Shown here piece by piece: positions 43,426 to 54,304 of a stretch of DNA of 64,000 nt. The translations under genes and the position numbers were made by a program. Origin of the DNA: Cystobasidiopsis lactophilus (taxonomy: Eukaryota; Basidiomycota; Agaricostilbomycetes; Agaricostilbales; Chionosphaeraceae); NCBI GenBank assembly GCA_001599975.1, contig BCIO01000003.1:372001-436000 (forward strand). The letters run 5' to 3'. The stretch's first letter is position 1. Each line of letters begins with the position of its first letter. Below the pieces are notes generated by a model. That model saw only the letters and a program-made list of their open reading frames with translations. It had not been told where the DNA came from and made no database searches.

Positions 43426-46400
43426 TCAATAGTCTAGCTTGAGCTGCGCCTTGAGCTCGGCCGCCTCGTCGCCCAGCGCCTTCTGCTTCTCTTGAGCAGC
43501 CCGAATCTTGGACAGCAAAGAGTCCACCCTGTTTCACCACAGTTCAGAAAGGTGAGATGGAGAGTGTAAGGACGAAAGAACGAACCGAGCGGCAACTTCG
43601 ACCGGGACATAAGATGAGCCGGTGAACAGCCATTTGCCACCAGAGGGGAAGAGCGAGCCAAGAGAGATGAGCTCTTCCTGCGCCGACTTGATACTCGATT
43701 CGGTCGAGGCGGTGGCGTCCTTGTTGACCTGTAGGTTTTGGACGGCAGAGAACACGGGGTCGCTGCAGAGGCGCTGGAAGGCAGCTCGCCAGACCGGCTT
43801 GCCCGGCCTCAACAAGGAAGGTGCGCCTGTCTCTATGTAAGTTAGGTTCATATAGAGTCAGTTGTGGCACGTACCTTCACGATGCACAACAGAAATCATC
43901 TCGGCTTGCTCAAGCGCATGCAGCGCCTTGTCATCGCCGCCAAATGGACCATTATAGAGGACATCTTCGTAGCCAGCCTGTAGGGCGAAAAAAAAACCAA
44001 GTGAGTGACTTCTGACTTGAACCACAAGAGTGAGATCTTCCCTACCTCTTCCCTGTCGCTGAGCAGCTGGGTCAAAAACCAGGCTTGGGCCTGGGTCCAC
44101 TCCTTTGACTTTGACTCTTCCTTGTCATCGCCAAAGATGTTCTTCTTGACTTCCGTTGCCGACCCTGTGCGTTTCTTGGTAAGCACCATCCAACATGGAT
44201 CAAAGTGAAGAGTGAAACGCACGAGCAATCATTTCTTCGACCGCCTCGTCCAACGGCGCTCCAGACCTGAGCTTCTGCACTAGAATCTCCAGATCGCTGA
44301 GCCGCCCGCCGAGGAGAGCGATCAAGTCCCGGTTGCTCTGCTGCACCACGTCGCCCTTGCCAATCTCGGACAGCTTGGCGAGCACGTAGTCCATCGCATT
44401 GTCAGCGGACGCATCAGCAAGCATGATGGAGTTGGTGGGCTTGGATGGAAGGGCTGTTCACAGCATTCTCATGCAACTCTGGACGCGAGCAAAGGGAGAG
44501 GTTGTTCGAACCTTTCACTAGCGGCTTGGACACCAGCACGTTGTCGGAAGTCACGACCACATGAGCAATCTATCGACCAGGACGGGAGTTCAGCCATGGA
44601 TAGCTGAGGCAAAATGGTGGCGCACCTTGTTCTCGACCAAGCTGGCACCCCATTCGGCCAGCGAATCCCATAGGACATCCTTGCCCCGCCCGTCTTTTGC
44701 GTTGAATCTGTGCATTGGAGAACGTCAGTTAATGAAAACGTAGTCGAATTCATGGGGTAAGCCAAAACGCACCCTTTGAGAATGACGATGGGCAAGCCTT
44801 CGCTGATGCTGGCTATAGCTTCGTTCGAGTCTTCCTCGTAAAGGATGCCCTTGGCTTTAGAGATGCTGTTCGGACCAGCCAAAACCCTGCACGGCGCTCA
44901 GGCGAATGAATCAGCTGTGGGCTGATTGAGGAAGAACGAAAGCGCGCACATGGGCAACCCCTCCTCTTTCTCGACCCCGTGTCCCAACTCCGACATCGCT
45001 CCGTTTCCAGCGACAGTATCGACCCGGCCATCCTTGATGCCTTCGCGCTGCAACGCTTCCCGGATCTTGTCCCGGTGCTCCTTGGTGTTGCGCCTGTCCT
45101 CGGCGATGGCCACGGCTTTCGCCTGCGCTTGCTTGGCCTCGTCCGAGAGACCGCTCAGGGCCGCTGCTGTGACGGCCAGGATGGACTTGATCTGCTCATC
45201 CGCGGAAGTCGCAAAGCCAGCTTTGGAGCCAATCAAGCCCACGGAGGCCAGATCGATCAAATTGTTGAACTGGGAGAGGAAGCCGAACAGTGGGAAGTAG
45301 CTGTGCACCGGTTGGGACATTGTGAGATCAAAACGTCGATCTACATGAGGGAACATGCGCACCCGGTTTGGCTGGCGAGTTCAGAGACAAGCTTGTTCTC
45401 GGATTCGCCCGACTTGCAAAGCACTTGGCAGTCGATGGTAAGAACGTTCCTGTGCATTGTCAACAAGGCGCAAACATCAGATGGGTCGATTAGATGTGAG
45501 CGCAAGCCAACGCACGAATGCTTAGTGGTGATCTGATCCATAAGCTGCGTTTTGCCGCTGCCTCTCGGGCCGGAGATGACGATGAAAGCGTCCGGCCAGT
45601 CTTTCAACCACGAGTCGAGCATGGAGGCCGCCTCCTCTCTTTCCTTCTCGATGCCCGTGATCTTGCCGTCGCCATCTTCCTTCGAGTCCTTCTCCAGACC
45701 CAATCTTCCAAGGGTCTCCTTCTTCACCCATGCAAAGGTGGAGTACTTGGACAGGTCAAAGGTGCCTTTGACGTTGGCCTGGATGAAGAAGGCGCGGATG
45801 GGGTCGAAGATGAGGAAGGAGAGGCCGCCGAGCAGGACGGCGAAGATGGGGAGCACGATCCGGGGGTGGTTGGTGATCCAGTCTCGGACGGTGTGGCCGG
45901 TGGTGCGCTTTTCGAAGAGGATGTGGAAGGTCCGGTTGGACACTTGCACGCCGTCCAAGCAGTTTCGGGCAGCAGCGGCGTAACGGACTCGTCGGTCTGT
46001 GCGTCGCTAAAACAACTTAGATCTGTTCCATCTGATAAAAGGAATTCGTCGCACAGCAGATCAAAGCCGACTTGGCGTCAATCTGTATGTCCCGGATTCG
46101 CCCGTACTGGATGCATCAAAAGGGAGTGAGCTTCTACCAAGCTGCCAGAGTCAATGTGAGTGTAAGTCTGCTTACGGGCCTGGCAATGTCATATAGAGCC
46201 TCCAAGGATAATGGTGAGCCGCCTTCGAACTCGATGCGGATGGCGTTGTTCGGCCAGAGCTCCATATCTTCTAAGAACGGCTTTCCCTGTTCGCAATGTC
46301 AAGACAACTTCAGGCATTGAAGCGTTGCCTAAGGTGGGAGCGCAACGAACCTTGACCAAAAAGATGTTGTCCGGCCCGCTCAAAAACCAGGCCTTGTAGA

Positions 46401-47045
46401 CGACCCCGCTCTTCTTGACCTGACCGCGCACCCAGTTCTCGATGGCTTCTCCAATGATCTCCGAGTTCTTCTCAGCCTCGGCTGCGGTGCCTTTGACCTT
46501 GGTGAACAGGGTGGGCAGCGGGAGGTAGGAGACAAGCGCGAAAGCCCCGCCGTCCTTGTCCCTCGATTCGACCTTTTCCACTCGGAGGTCAATGTCAGAG
46601 TTAGCCTGTTCCGGAATCGCAGCTTTGAGGTCGTTTAAAACGGCTTCGCGGCGGAGGCGGGACACCCAAATTCGAGGGTCGAACATGGACGTCCTGATCG
46701 GGAACACGGTATCGAAGTACACTTCAAATATGACCTTGAGCATCTCCGTGAATCGAATGACAGGCAAGAAATGAGCTCACGCCACGCCTGTTTCCGATTG
46801 GTCTTCGCTTTGGATTGCGCTTCCGTCACTTGCTCCGTGATGGACTGCGACTCCTTCTTGGCCTTCTCCTCGGCCGTCTCTGTGGACCCTGAGCTACTCG
46901 TGGAAGCGTCATCCTGCCTGAAAGCGGAGCTGTGCAGGCGCGCTCTCGTGCAAAGCGAAGGGAGGACAGAGCGCTGGACAAGTTTGGGCCCAAAGCGGGC
47001 GAGCCTCGGAAGCCGCTGCAGTCTGTACATCTCGCGATCGATCAC
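43426..47045 (-). CDS. YME2: Mitochondrial inner-membrane protein Yme2/Rna12
   Basis: Starts MIDREMYRLQRLPRLARFGP, a basic, serine-poor presequence (a second ATG five codons on is also plausible). An S/T/E/K linker follows. Then RTSMFDPRIWVSRLRREAVL and an RRM-like region (NIFLVKGKPFLEDM, NAIRIEFEGGSPLS, GRIRDIQIDAKSA). A single membrane span is near LPIFAVLLGGLSFLIFDPI. The C-terminal half has the P-loop AFIVISGPRGSGKTQLMD and VLTIDCQVLCK, then YFPLFGFLSQFNNLIDLAS, GLPIVILKGF and ELISLGSLFPSGGKWLFTGS. It ends AAELKAQLKLDY. Yme2 faces the intermembrane space with its ATPase-like domain and influences mtDNA nucleoid structure and escape. Many introns; the model agrees with family order throughout. 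It shares a divergent promoter with a short F-box gene. Confidence 0.9.
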
Positions 47046-47473
47046 GGCCTATCAAACCCTCCTGCAGCACATAAGAGCAGTCGCCGTCGTCGACTTCGAG
47101 CAAGCACCAACCTCGTCACTGCGGCAGATGTTTTTTTTTCTTTTCTCTTTTTCTTTCCCACCTTGAAGCGGTGAGCCCGTTCTCTTCTTCTGTCCACGTC
47201 GGCCACCTCTGACCCTGACAGATCATCGACTTGCATCACATTGCATCACAGAGATCCTGCCCTAAGCTCAAAGCCATCCCAGACCTCTCCCAAAGCCCGG
47301 CTCGAGCCCAATTTTCGCCACTTGACGAGGAAGCTGTCAAAAGAGCTGTCAGAGCGATTGCTGTCTGTAGCGTGCCGTGCTTGTGCCTTTTTTGGATTGT
47401 TTGAAGCCTCAGAAAAGGTATATCTTATGTAATTTGGCTAGATAAAGGTCTCAAGGCGGGAACAGAAGCGATC
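47046..47473. promoter_or_regulatory. Divergent promoter with F-box leader module
   Basis: 428 bp between YME2 (-) and a short F-box gene (+). The part nearest the F-box gene (about 47190-47473) is nearly identical to 54020-54304 upstream of its sister copy. It includes the element CTTCTGTCCACGTCGGCCAC followed by TGACCCTGACAG. A long T-rich tract lies at about 47130-47158. Confidence 0.6.
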
Positions 47474-48229
47474 ATGGTGCTGCTCACCGACTTGCCGATG
47501 GAAATCCTCATCAAAATCGGGAGCTACTTGCAGGGCAATCTCAGGCCGTGGATCTTTCTAGCATATGATGATGCTACGATCCACCACGTCGGCGGAAGCA
47601 ACGGTCCCAATGCTGCCGCCGCTCGGACCTGCCGCCAGCTTTACAACGCGTTCATGCCGTCGCTCTGGCGGTCGGCCACTATAGAGTTCTTACCACCCAC
47701 TCACACTACTAGCTCCTACAAATGCTTGAACCCGGGCCTTGATCATTCTATTGGCGTCACGCCTTGTGTGCTCCATCGCCTTGGTCGACCTTTGCAGCAC
47801 GTCCGCCACCTGACAATGGTTTTCCGTACCCTAGAAGACTACACCAGCTGTTCGTCCAGATTTCAAGAGCTCCTGGCACTGCCCTGCTTCCCCAACAATC
47901 GCAACTTGATGGATTTGCACGTCGAGTTCTGGCACATACCGAACATTGACAAAGCCTTGCACGGCCTGTTCCCGGCCGCAGGAGGGTGGATCGACAGAGT
48001 TATCCAACTTGAAATCCAGTACGGCGGACAGCAGCGCTCTGATCCAATCTGGTTGGACCGATACCCTCGGTTGCAGAAGGTCATCCTGAACGGCACCCAG
48101 CGCACCCTCATTTTTGGCGGCCAAACCCACGAGTCACAGTGTTCGAGGGAAGGAATGGTGGAGTGGAACGTTAAAGACGGCCAACTTGTTGAAAACAAGC
48201 GATGGACATGGGACGGTGAGCAGTGGTAG
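47474..48229 (+). CDS. Short F-box protein (right cluster, copy 1)
   Basis: Single exon of 251 residues. It starts MVLLTDLPMEILIKIGSYL, then TCRQLYNAFMPSLWRSATIE (F-box with P-x-L-W-x4), GRPLQHVRHLTMVF (R-P-x2-H-V), LDRYPRLQKVILNGTQRTLI, FGGQTH and MVEWNVKDGQLVE (shared module). The reading frame beyond the stop still encodes CVGPVFFEQVVSFLTFTFLG, matching the hydrophobic tail of the sister copy at 54305-55201. A TGG-TAG here stands where the sister has TGG-CAG, so this copy ends about 60 residues early and has lost a likely membrane tail. Otherwise the two proteins are alike through most of their length. Confidence 0.75.
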   Translation: MVLLTDLPMEILIKIGSYLQGNLRPWIFLAYDDATIHHVGGSNGPNAAAARTCRQLYNAFMPSLWRSATIEFLPPTHTTSSYKCLNPGLDHSIGVTPCVLHRLGRPLQHVRHLTMVFRTLEDYTSCSSRFQELLALPCFPNNRNLMDLHVEFWHIPNIDKALHGLFPAAGGWIDRVIQLEIQYGGQQRSDPIWLDRYPRLQKVILNGTQRTLIFGGQTHESQCSREGMVEWNVKDGQLVENKRWTWDGEQW

Positions 48230-48854
48230 CCTTGCGTGGGTCCTGTCTTTTTCGAGCAAGTGGTCTCCTTCCTGACATTCACATTCCTAGGCTGTCTCAA
48301 ACTCGGCTTCTCATCGATAGCCAAATGGATTGGAGTGGTGGCAACTTCACTCGTGGGTTGGAATGGGCGGAGTAGGGTCAAAAAAATCATTCAGCTTCTT
48401 CATCTGGGCTCTCGGGACACTTGTTGTACTTTTCGGTGTGCTTTTCTACGCTTTCGCTTGTACAAACTTGCAAACGGTCTCCAGTAGCACACAAACCCAG
48501 CACCAAGGCATCTGCCTGGACCTCAATTGCGCCTTCCCTTCTTCCGTCCGCGTCGGCCACCTGTGACCTTGACAGATCATCGACTCGCTTCTCAGAAAGC
48601 CTGCATCCTCTCCACTCGAGTCTAAACCGCTCCTCAAAGCCCTTCCCAGGACCAGGTTTTTGCCACTGGACCGAGAGCCGTGCCAAAAAGCTGTCGGCGA
48701 GAGCAGTTGCCTTCCTTCATCGAAGCCGTCGACTTTTTTGCGCTGCCTAGTCGTGCATTCCTCGCCTCCTGATCGCTTGAAGGCTTGCCTCAGGTGAGGT
48801 GTGGGTAGCTCGACCAGAAGAGGAAGGCTGACGGTGAGCTCAGAAAGATCCATC
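48230..48854. promoter_or_regulatory. Gap: fossil tail plus F-box leader module
   Basis: 625 bp. The first part (to about 48420) is the former tail of the preceding gene, still readable. The second part holds a diverged copy of the F-box leader at about 48500-48720 (CACCAAGGCATCTGCC, CTTCCGTCCGCGTCGGCCAC, TGACCTTGACAG). Confidence 0.55.
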
Positions 48855-49739
48855 ATGCTGCTCACCGACCTGCCTTTCGACGTTCTTTTGCACGTTGGCG
48901 CTTTTTTGGACCCCTCACCAGTGCCTTCACATGTCTTGGAGCCCAACATATGCATACGCCCTGACAATTTCAATCCATCGTCAGCGCAAATGGAGGTTAG
49001 GGTTGGCCCAGAGATGGTAGCAGCTCGAACCTGTCGTCAACTTTTCGAAGCATGCTCTCCATTCTTGTGGCGCTCCATCCATGTCCAAGATCGTCTTCCT
49101 GTAGAAACGCTTGGATGGGAAGCAATTGCTGACCCCTGTCTCGCTCGCCTCGCTCGCCCCCTCCGGCACGTTCGATACATCTGGTTCAGTCCCACCGAGA
49201 GCAAGAAGTTTGGATTCTTCTCTATGATCCTTGGCCACGCTTCCATTCGCCCTCACATTGACCAAATCGACATACGCTGGACTCAGCAGTTGGGCGGCGA
49301 AGACTGGCGTTTGGCATTGGACGTTAACGAGCTGCCATGGGACAGGATAACCCACTTGGATCTCATTTGGGGCAACGACGAGCCTCTCCAAATGAGCTTG
49401 GACGATAACTTTCCACGTCTGCGCTCGCTCACCCTGTACGACACCCCGTGCCGCTTTATCTACGCTGGCGTGGAGTACAGGGTGGACGCCATGGGTTGTT
49501 TTGTCGTTTACACGCTTCGTGATGGCAAGGTCTTTAGGGGCAAGCAAGGGGAATGGCTCAATGACAAACCAATGGAAGGAACGCCCGTGGTGAGCCCTGC
49601 CTTTATCCCTCTCTCAATGATCCTCCTCAATAAGTGCATTAGAGCTAGCACCATACCGCGCTCGGTCCGTCCTCAAGTGGCGGTCATGTTTAGAAAGTTC
49701 TTGGGTCAGTGGCGGCGCGAGCTTGACCAACTCAGCTGA
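48855..49739 (+). CDS. Short F-box protein (right cluster, copy 2)
   Basis: Single exon. I start it at MLLTDLPFDVLLHVGAFLDP, not at an ATG 18 codons upstream, because paralogues begin at the F-box. It continues TCRQLFEACSPFLWRSIHVQ, LARPLRHVRYIWFS (R-P-x2-H-V), then LDDNFPRLRSLTLYDTPC, YAGVEYRVDA and VVYTLRDGKVFR, a diverged shared module in which the tryptophan is replaced. A longer C-terminus than in the other short copies ends PLSMILLNKCIRAS ... GQWRRELDQLS. The N-terminus and R-P-x2-H-V segment resemble the left copy at 6397-7143 (both begin MLLTDLPF). Target unknown. Confidence 0.7.
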   Translation: MLLTDLPFDVLLHVGAFLDPSPVPSHVLEPNICIRPDNFNPSSAQMEVRVGPEMVAARTCRQLFEACSPFLWRSIHVQDRLPVETLGWEAIADPCLARLARPLRHVRYIWFSPTESKKFGFFSMILGHASIRPHIDQIDIRWTQQLGGEDWRLALDVNELPWDRITHLDLIWGNDEPLQMSLDDNFPRLRSLTLYDTPCRFIYAGVEYRVDAMGCFVVYTLRDGKVFRGKQGEWLNDKPMEGTPVVSPAFIPLSMILLNKCIRASTIPRSVRPQVAVMFRKFLGQWRRELDQLS

Positions 49740-50330
49740 TAGAGCAGAAAAGGCTTTGGGTAGCTTGGTTTTTTGTTTGTGGCCCTGTTTTCTGGCCTTC
49801 TTCTTCTGCATACCTGTAATCAGATGGCCTTGCAAATCGAGATGGTGGCGAAATTTGGGGTCCTCACCAAGGCATCTTGCCGAATCAAAGCCGGCGCTTC
49901 GAAATCCGCCTTTCGCTTCTCTGGTCGCAGCCGCCACCTGTGACCTTTCCAAGCTGTGACGGTTGCGCTCAACCAAGGTCCTGCCACCACCGAAGCGAGC
50001 CCACGCCTCGAGACGTCTCCCAAGCGTTCTCGTTCGACCCTCCTCGCCTGGACTGACGGCTGAAATTCAGTCTTCGCCGGCACGCCATCTGGTCTTGGCT
50101 CCAGGATAACGAGCAAGCCAGGGCCCATCTAAAAGCTTTCGCAGCCAGAGCTGTTTGCACGATCTCTTGGCGAGCTAAAAGCGTCGAAGCGAGCTCCAAA
50201 GTGTGCGGGCAATTGAGGTCTCTCAGAGCCTGAGCATCACCTTTCCCGTCGCTGCTCCGAGGTGAATGACTCCCTTCATATTGGTCGGTGCTGTAGCTCA
50301 ACCCACACTACGAAGAAACAGCGCGCACCA
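49740..50330. promoter_or_regulatory. Intergenic with partial leader element
   Basis: 591 bp before the A-type F-box gene. It includes GGTGGCGAAATTTGGGGTCC (about 49842) and a degenerate leader copy, CACCAAGGCATCTTGCC then GCCGCCACCTGTGACC, near 49867-49945. Confidence 0.45.
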
Positions 50331-51983
50331 ATGGCCGGCCTCCTGGACCTGCCCACTGAAGTCTTAATCGTCATCTTTTACTACACCTTTGACACCCACC
50401 CGAGCCTCTCGATCACTTTCAGCGAGAGAGCCGATGGTGTGCTGACTTGGGGCAGCGATCTTCGAACCTCCCCATCCCACCAAGTCTTGCGAGTCAATCG
50501 CCGCGTATTTCACATCGCCAGCCCGGTACTCTGGTCTGGCATGACATTGGATTTGGCCGAGAAGGAAGTCAGCCGCGAGCACGCCGAGTCGCGCCGTGTT
50601 GGCGAAGTTTCAAACCTTTTCAAGCAAATGCGACCCTACTTGGCGCACATCCACAACTTTTCGCTTTGCTTGGTGGCCTTCAAAGTTCCCAGCTCGCCTC
50701 CGACGTACTCCACTCTTTTGCCGGTCTGTGACGCCTTTTTTGCTGCTCTTCCGCCGTCCGATTTGGTCGGTTGCCTTATTCTGAACGACATATCGCCAAC
50801 GCTGCTGCCTCACCTCGCCAACTTGCAACATTTCAGGCCAATCTTCCACAAGCTTCAGGTCTTGACACCCCTGACCCCACACCTCCCTACGCCTACCCCT
50901 ATAGCGCTCGATCAGCTTGGCCCCCTTAAACGCGTCGAGCTTCCTGCACATCGAGCCCAGCGTTACGAGTACCACGGTAGGGCCTGTGGTGTCATGCTAG
51001 GCCCATCCATGTTTGGGACCTGGGACTCAAAAGGCAACGAGGGCGTCTTAGAGCTTACGCAGGTCCGGCTGTACCTTTTGCGCAATAGCGACTTCGGCCT
51101 ACCTTCAGATCTGTCGGCCTTCAGCCAAATAAAAGACGACTTGGGCCAGAGCGACCTTCGTGTCAGCGTTTCAGCTCTGGAGGCCGGCCCTTTCCACTTG
51201 CACTGGCCCTCTTTCGCCCAAGCTTTGCCAGCTGCCATCACGGAGCTCAGCTTGACCTTTCATTACAAGCGCGAAGACTTGGAAGACCTTCGGTTCGGCG
51301 CCTTTTCGAACTGGCAGCCAATCCATCATCTGCCCAACTTGCGCCACCTTCGTCTCGGCTTTGTCAATTCCGGAAAGGCCATCTTGGACCCGTCCTTTGT
51401 GGCAGGACTCTCCCAAAACGGAGGCCTCCTCTGGCTGCATACTTTGCCTTTCGCCAGCCTCATCACCCTCAACATTTCCATCGACAGCCACATCCCTTCT
51501 GCCCATCTTGCCACGCTCTTGTCCACCCTCGCCACGTACCTGCACAATCTTCCTTTACATGCTCCCCTGGAGAGTATTGGCGTCAGGTCTTGCTACAAGC
51601 AAGACGATCCAGAGGTCGAGGCGTTGCGCACGGCTTGTGGCGCTCGCAGCATCCATTTCGACCATAGCCTGTAGGTCGCCCTCTCCTCCAGATCTCTGTT
51701 TATTCTGTGCTGACTGGTTGGATCGACGAAGGGTGGCTATACGAGGGGAGCAGAGGGGTTCGACTGCGCCATCGCCGGGTGTGACTGGACGGCCGTTCAG
51801 CTGATGGGAGTTGTTGCGCTTCCCGGTTTTCTTCACGCTGTACTTCTTGTGGCTTGCCTTCTACTTCAAACCTCAATAGACTCCTTGAAATCACCAAGAG
51901 TCACAAACTCAAGAGGCGGCGCGGCCCTCTCCAAGTCGACTCGCCCCTTTTCTTCCCCTCCAACTTCCTGGCCGCCTCCCTAA
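50331..51983 (+). CDS. Long F-box protein, A-type with C-terminal hydrophobic segment (right cluster)
   Basis: Starts MAGLLDLPTEVLIVIFYYTF, then VNRRVFHIASPVLWSGMTLD (F-box). MRPYLAHIHNFSLCL is the R-P segment. LDQLGPLKRVELPAHRAQRY, YHGRACGV and GTWDSKGNEGVLEL form the shared module. WPSFAQALPAAITELSLTFH and WQPIHHLPNLRHLRLGF form the second module. The first exon would end at FDHSL with TAG. A predicted intron (51671-51745, phase 2, as in the left A gene) leads to GAEGFDCAIAGCDWTAVQ and the hydrophobic stretch LMGVVALPGFLHAVLLVACL, then a basic S/P-rich tail with TAA at 51981-51983. The same intron phase and the same D-W-x-x-V start of the hydrophobic exon in both A genes support this model. 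Confidence 0.65.
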
Positions 51984-52086
51984 ATGAGCTACTCCACGAA
52001 CGAGTCTCTTTTCGAGCACCCTATACCAAGTGTGAGCTGCGAAAGGGAGCACCTTGGCAACCTCCCATTGCCGCATCGCCACCATC

Positions 52087-53602
52087 ATGGCTTCTGACTT
52101 GAGTGCGCAGTGCTCACGGGCGGCACCTTTGGGGCTGTTGGACCTGCCCAATGAGATCCTTTCTCCAATTCTGGACTACTGCTGGGATAGGGAGATGCCA
52201 TGGGTCAAGGTCGCCTTCAACAAGGGCTCACTGCGCACAACCTTGACCGGCTCCGCAACTTGGCGGCCTTTGCTTCTGATCAACAAACGGGTTACTCAAG
52301 TGGCGTATCCTCTGTTGTGGGAATCGCTTGGTCTCGAGTTCTTTGTGGAGGATGATGAAGCCCCTCGTGTTCTATCGGACCAAAGGCAGCCGATCGACGC
52401 TTCAGCTGCTGTGGCTTCCCTCTTTGCGACCGCACTACGCCCTTTGTCTCATGTGATCAACATCGGCTTGGATGTGCGGGGGGAGGTCCCAGAAAGTCTG
52501 ACATGCGCTTTTATGGCCACATTCTTGGCACGCTGGCGAGACCACGATTTGCCAGTCCGTGTCGCCATCTACCTCACCCAAGTGGCCCACCCTACTTTTA
52601 CAAGCTTAATGGAGATAGCAAAGACCCTTCTGGTCCACCTAGTGCTGAAGTACGACGACCGCGATCCAAGAGTGGTGCCGCAACCTCCGGAGCCGCCTTT
52701 GGCTATCGACCTCGACAACTTCCCAGCTTTGGCTACTGTGATATCTTACTCCAGCATCCGATTAATCAAGAAGGGCAGAGCGTACAGCACGACGTCGTGG
52801 CATGATGGGTGCACGTGGCGGGTCGAGGAGGACGAGTTGCGGCTGACGGGGCTGCAGCTCTCGGTCAGAGACGATCACCACTGGACCATGACGCCGAACT
52901 TCTCTACTGCAAAATACTTGGGGACCCTCTTTGGCCCAGTAGAATTGGAAATGGTGGTGTACGGCGTGGCGTCGCTGGATCTGCAGCTGTACGTGCTCGC
53001 TGAGCGCTTTGATTTAGGCAGTCGCTCATAGTCAGTCTCATTCAAGGGACTGGCCGCTATTCCTTGAACACCTCCCAAGCACCATTTGCAAGCTGCAGAT
53101 GCATTTCGTCTACGAAGAGCCGGATGTGGACGACAGCCGCTTCCGCCACTTTGATTGGGCGGGCCTACAGCAGTTTCCCGCTCTCCACACTTTGAACCTA
53201 ATCTTTGGCGATGAAGTGGACCCTTACCCCCAAGTGGACTCCGACATGTCACCGTCCGCGGAAGATGCGATGCGCATCGACAGGCTTTGCCATCCGACCA
53301 TCTCTCGCCTCTCTATCCGCATCGCCAACACCATTCCTGTGGAAGAAGAGATGTTATTGCTTCTCATCAGCCTTTTGGGCACGCGGTCCTTGCTCCCCTC
53401 GTTGGCCCAACTAGACGTGACGGCCTGCAGTCGCCGCAAGGACGCGCTGGATGCGCTAGAAGAAGCGATGCGAATGCGTCAGCTTCTTGGGGCCGTTACT
53501 CGTAGGTTGCCCCTTATTGTGGACCATAGGGGAAGTCTCAACTCGAGGTTCGCTGCCATGCCAGGTCTGGACGAAGGCATCGAAGAAGAGACGGTTGGCT
53601 AG
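52087..53602 (+). CDS. Long F-box protein, B-type (right cluster)
   Basis: Three exons with introns at 52989-53031 and 53502-53564. It starts MASDLSAQC (an ATG 11 codons upstream is possible), then GLLDLPNEILSPILDYCW and INKRVTQVAYPLLWESLGL (F-box), ALRPLSHVINIGLDV (R-P-x2-H-V), LDNFPALATVISYSSIR, KKGRAYSTTSWHDGCTWRVE (shared module) and VYGVASLDLQL. After intron 1 comes RDWPLFLEHLP ... FRHFDWAGLQQFPALHTLNL (second module). The end is TRLDEGIEEETVG, a short acidic tail. It is the counterpart of the left B gene (9105-10776). An alternative 28-nt last intron would give a basic tail ending WELEE at 53717, but that intron is too short to favour. Confidence 0.7.
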
Positions 53603-54304
53603 CGCACTAGTTATCCACTTTTGGCGGTCGCGAGCGTCATATGGCTTGTGTGTGAAGCAGTTCGTTCTGCACGAAATCTCTCGCCAAGAGCTGTGGGAAT
53701 GGGAACTTGAAGAATGACAGAAGTCCCGCCGCATTCACTGGGTGAGAAAATGTCGCTGCTCGCTTTCTGACCGTGTTTGATATGTTTTGGATCACAGAAT
53801 CAAGCTCAGACCACCAGCATCTGTCCTTGGTGGCGGCTTCAGTCTTTTTGTTCGGTGGGCGGATAGGGCCAAAAGCCTTGGGATTTCTCATTTAGACTGC
53901 TGTGACACTTTTTGGACCATCAGTCTGTGCTTCTCTCCGCTTTCTCTTGTACCAAACCTGGGAACAACAAAACCCAGCACCGAGGCCTTTGCCTGGGCTT
54001 TGCCACGCTTCAGTCGCGCCTTCTCTTCTTCTGTCCACGTCGGCCACGTCTGACCCTGACAGACCACCGATTTGCTTCTCAGAGATCCAGCCCTAACCTC
54101 AAAGCCATCCCAGACCTCTCCCAAAGCCCGGCTCGAGCCCAATTTTCGCCACTTGACGAGGAAGCTGTCAAAAGAGCTGTCAGAGCGATTGCTGTCTGTA
54201 GCGTGCTGTGCCTGTGCCTCTTTGGGATTGTTTCAAGCCGCAGAAAAGGTATGTTTTGTGTGCTTTGTCCAGATGGAGGGCTCAAGGCGAGGGCAGAAGC
54301 GATC
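53603..54304. promoter_or_regulatory. Intergenic with F-box leader module
   Basis: 702 bp. The part at about 53950-54304 is the best match to the leader upstream of 47474. The frame of the following F-box gene stays open upstream to 53912, including KRAVRAIAVCSVLCLCLFGI, so a longer N-terminus with a hydrophobic segment is possible here but not in the sister copy. Confidence 0.5.

Noticed and set aside
53502-53529. 28-nt intron in the right B gene leading to a basic tail ending at 53717
   Set aside because: Too short for this genome's introns (mostly over 40 nt); a 63-nt intron with an acidic tail matches the left B gene better.
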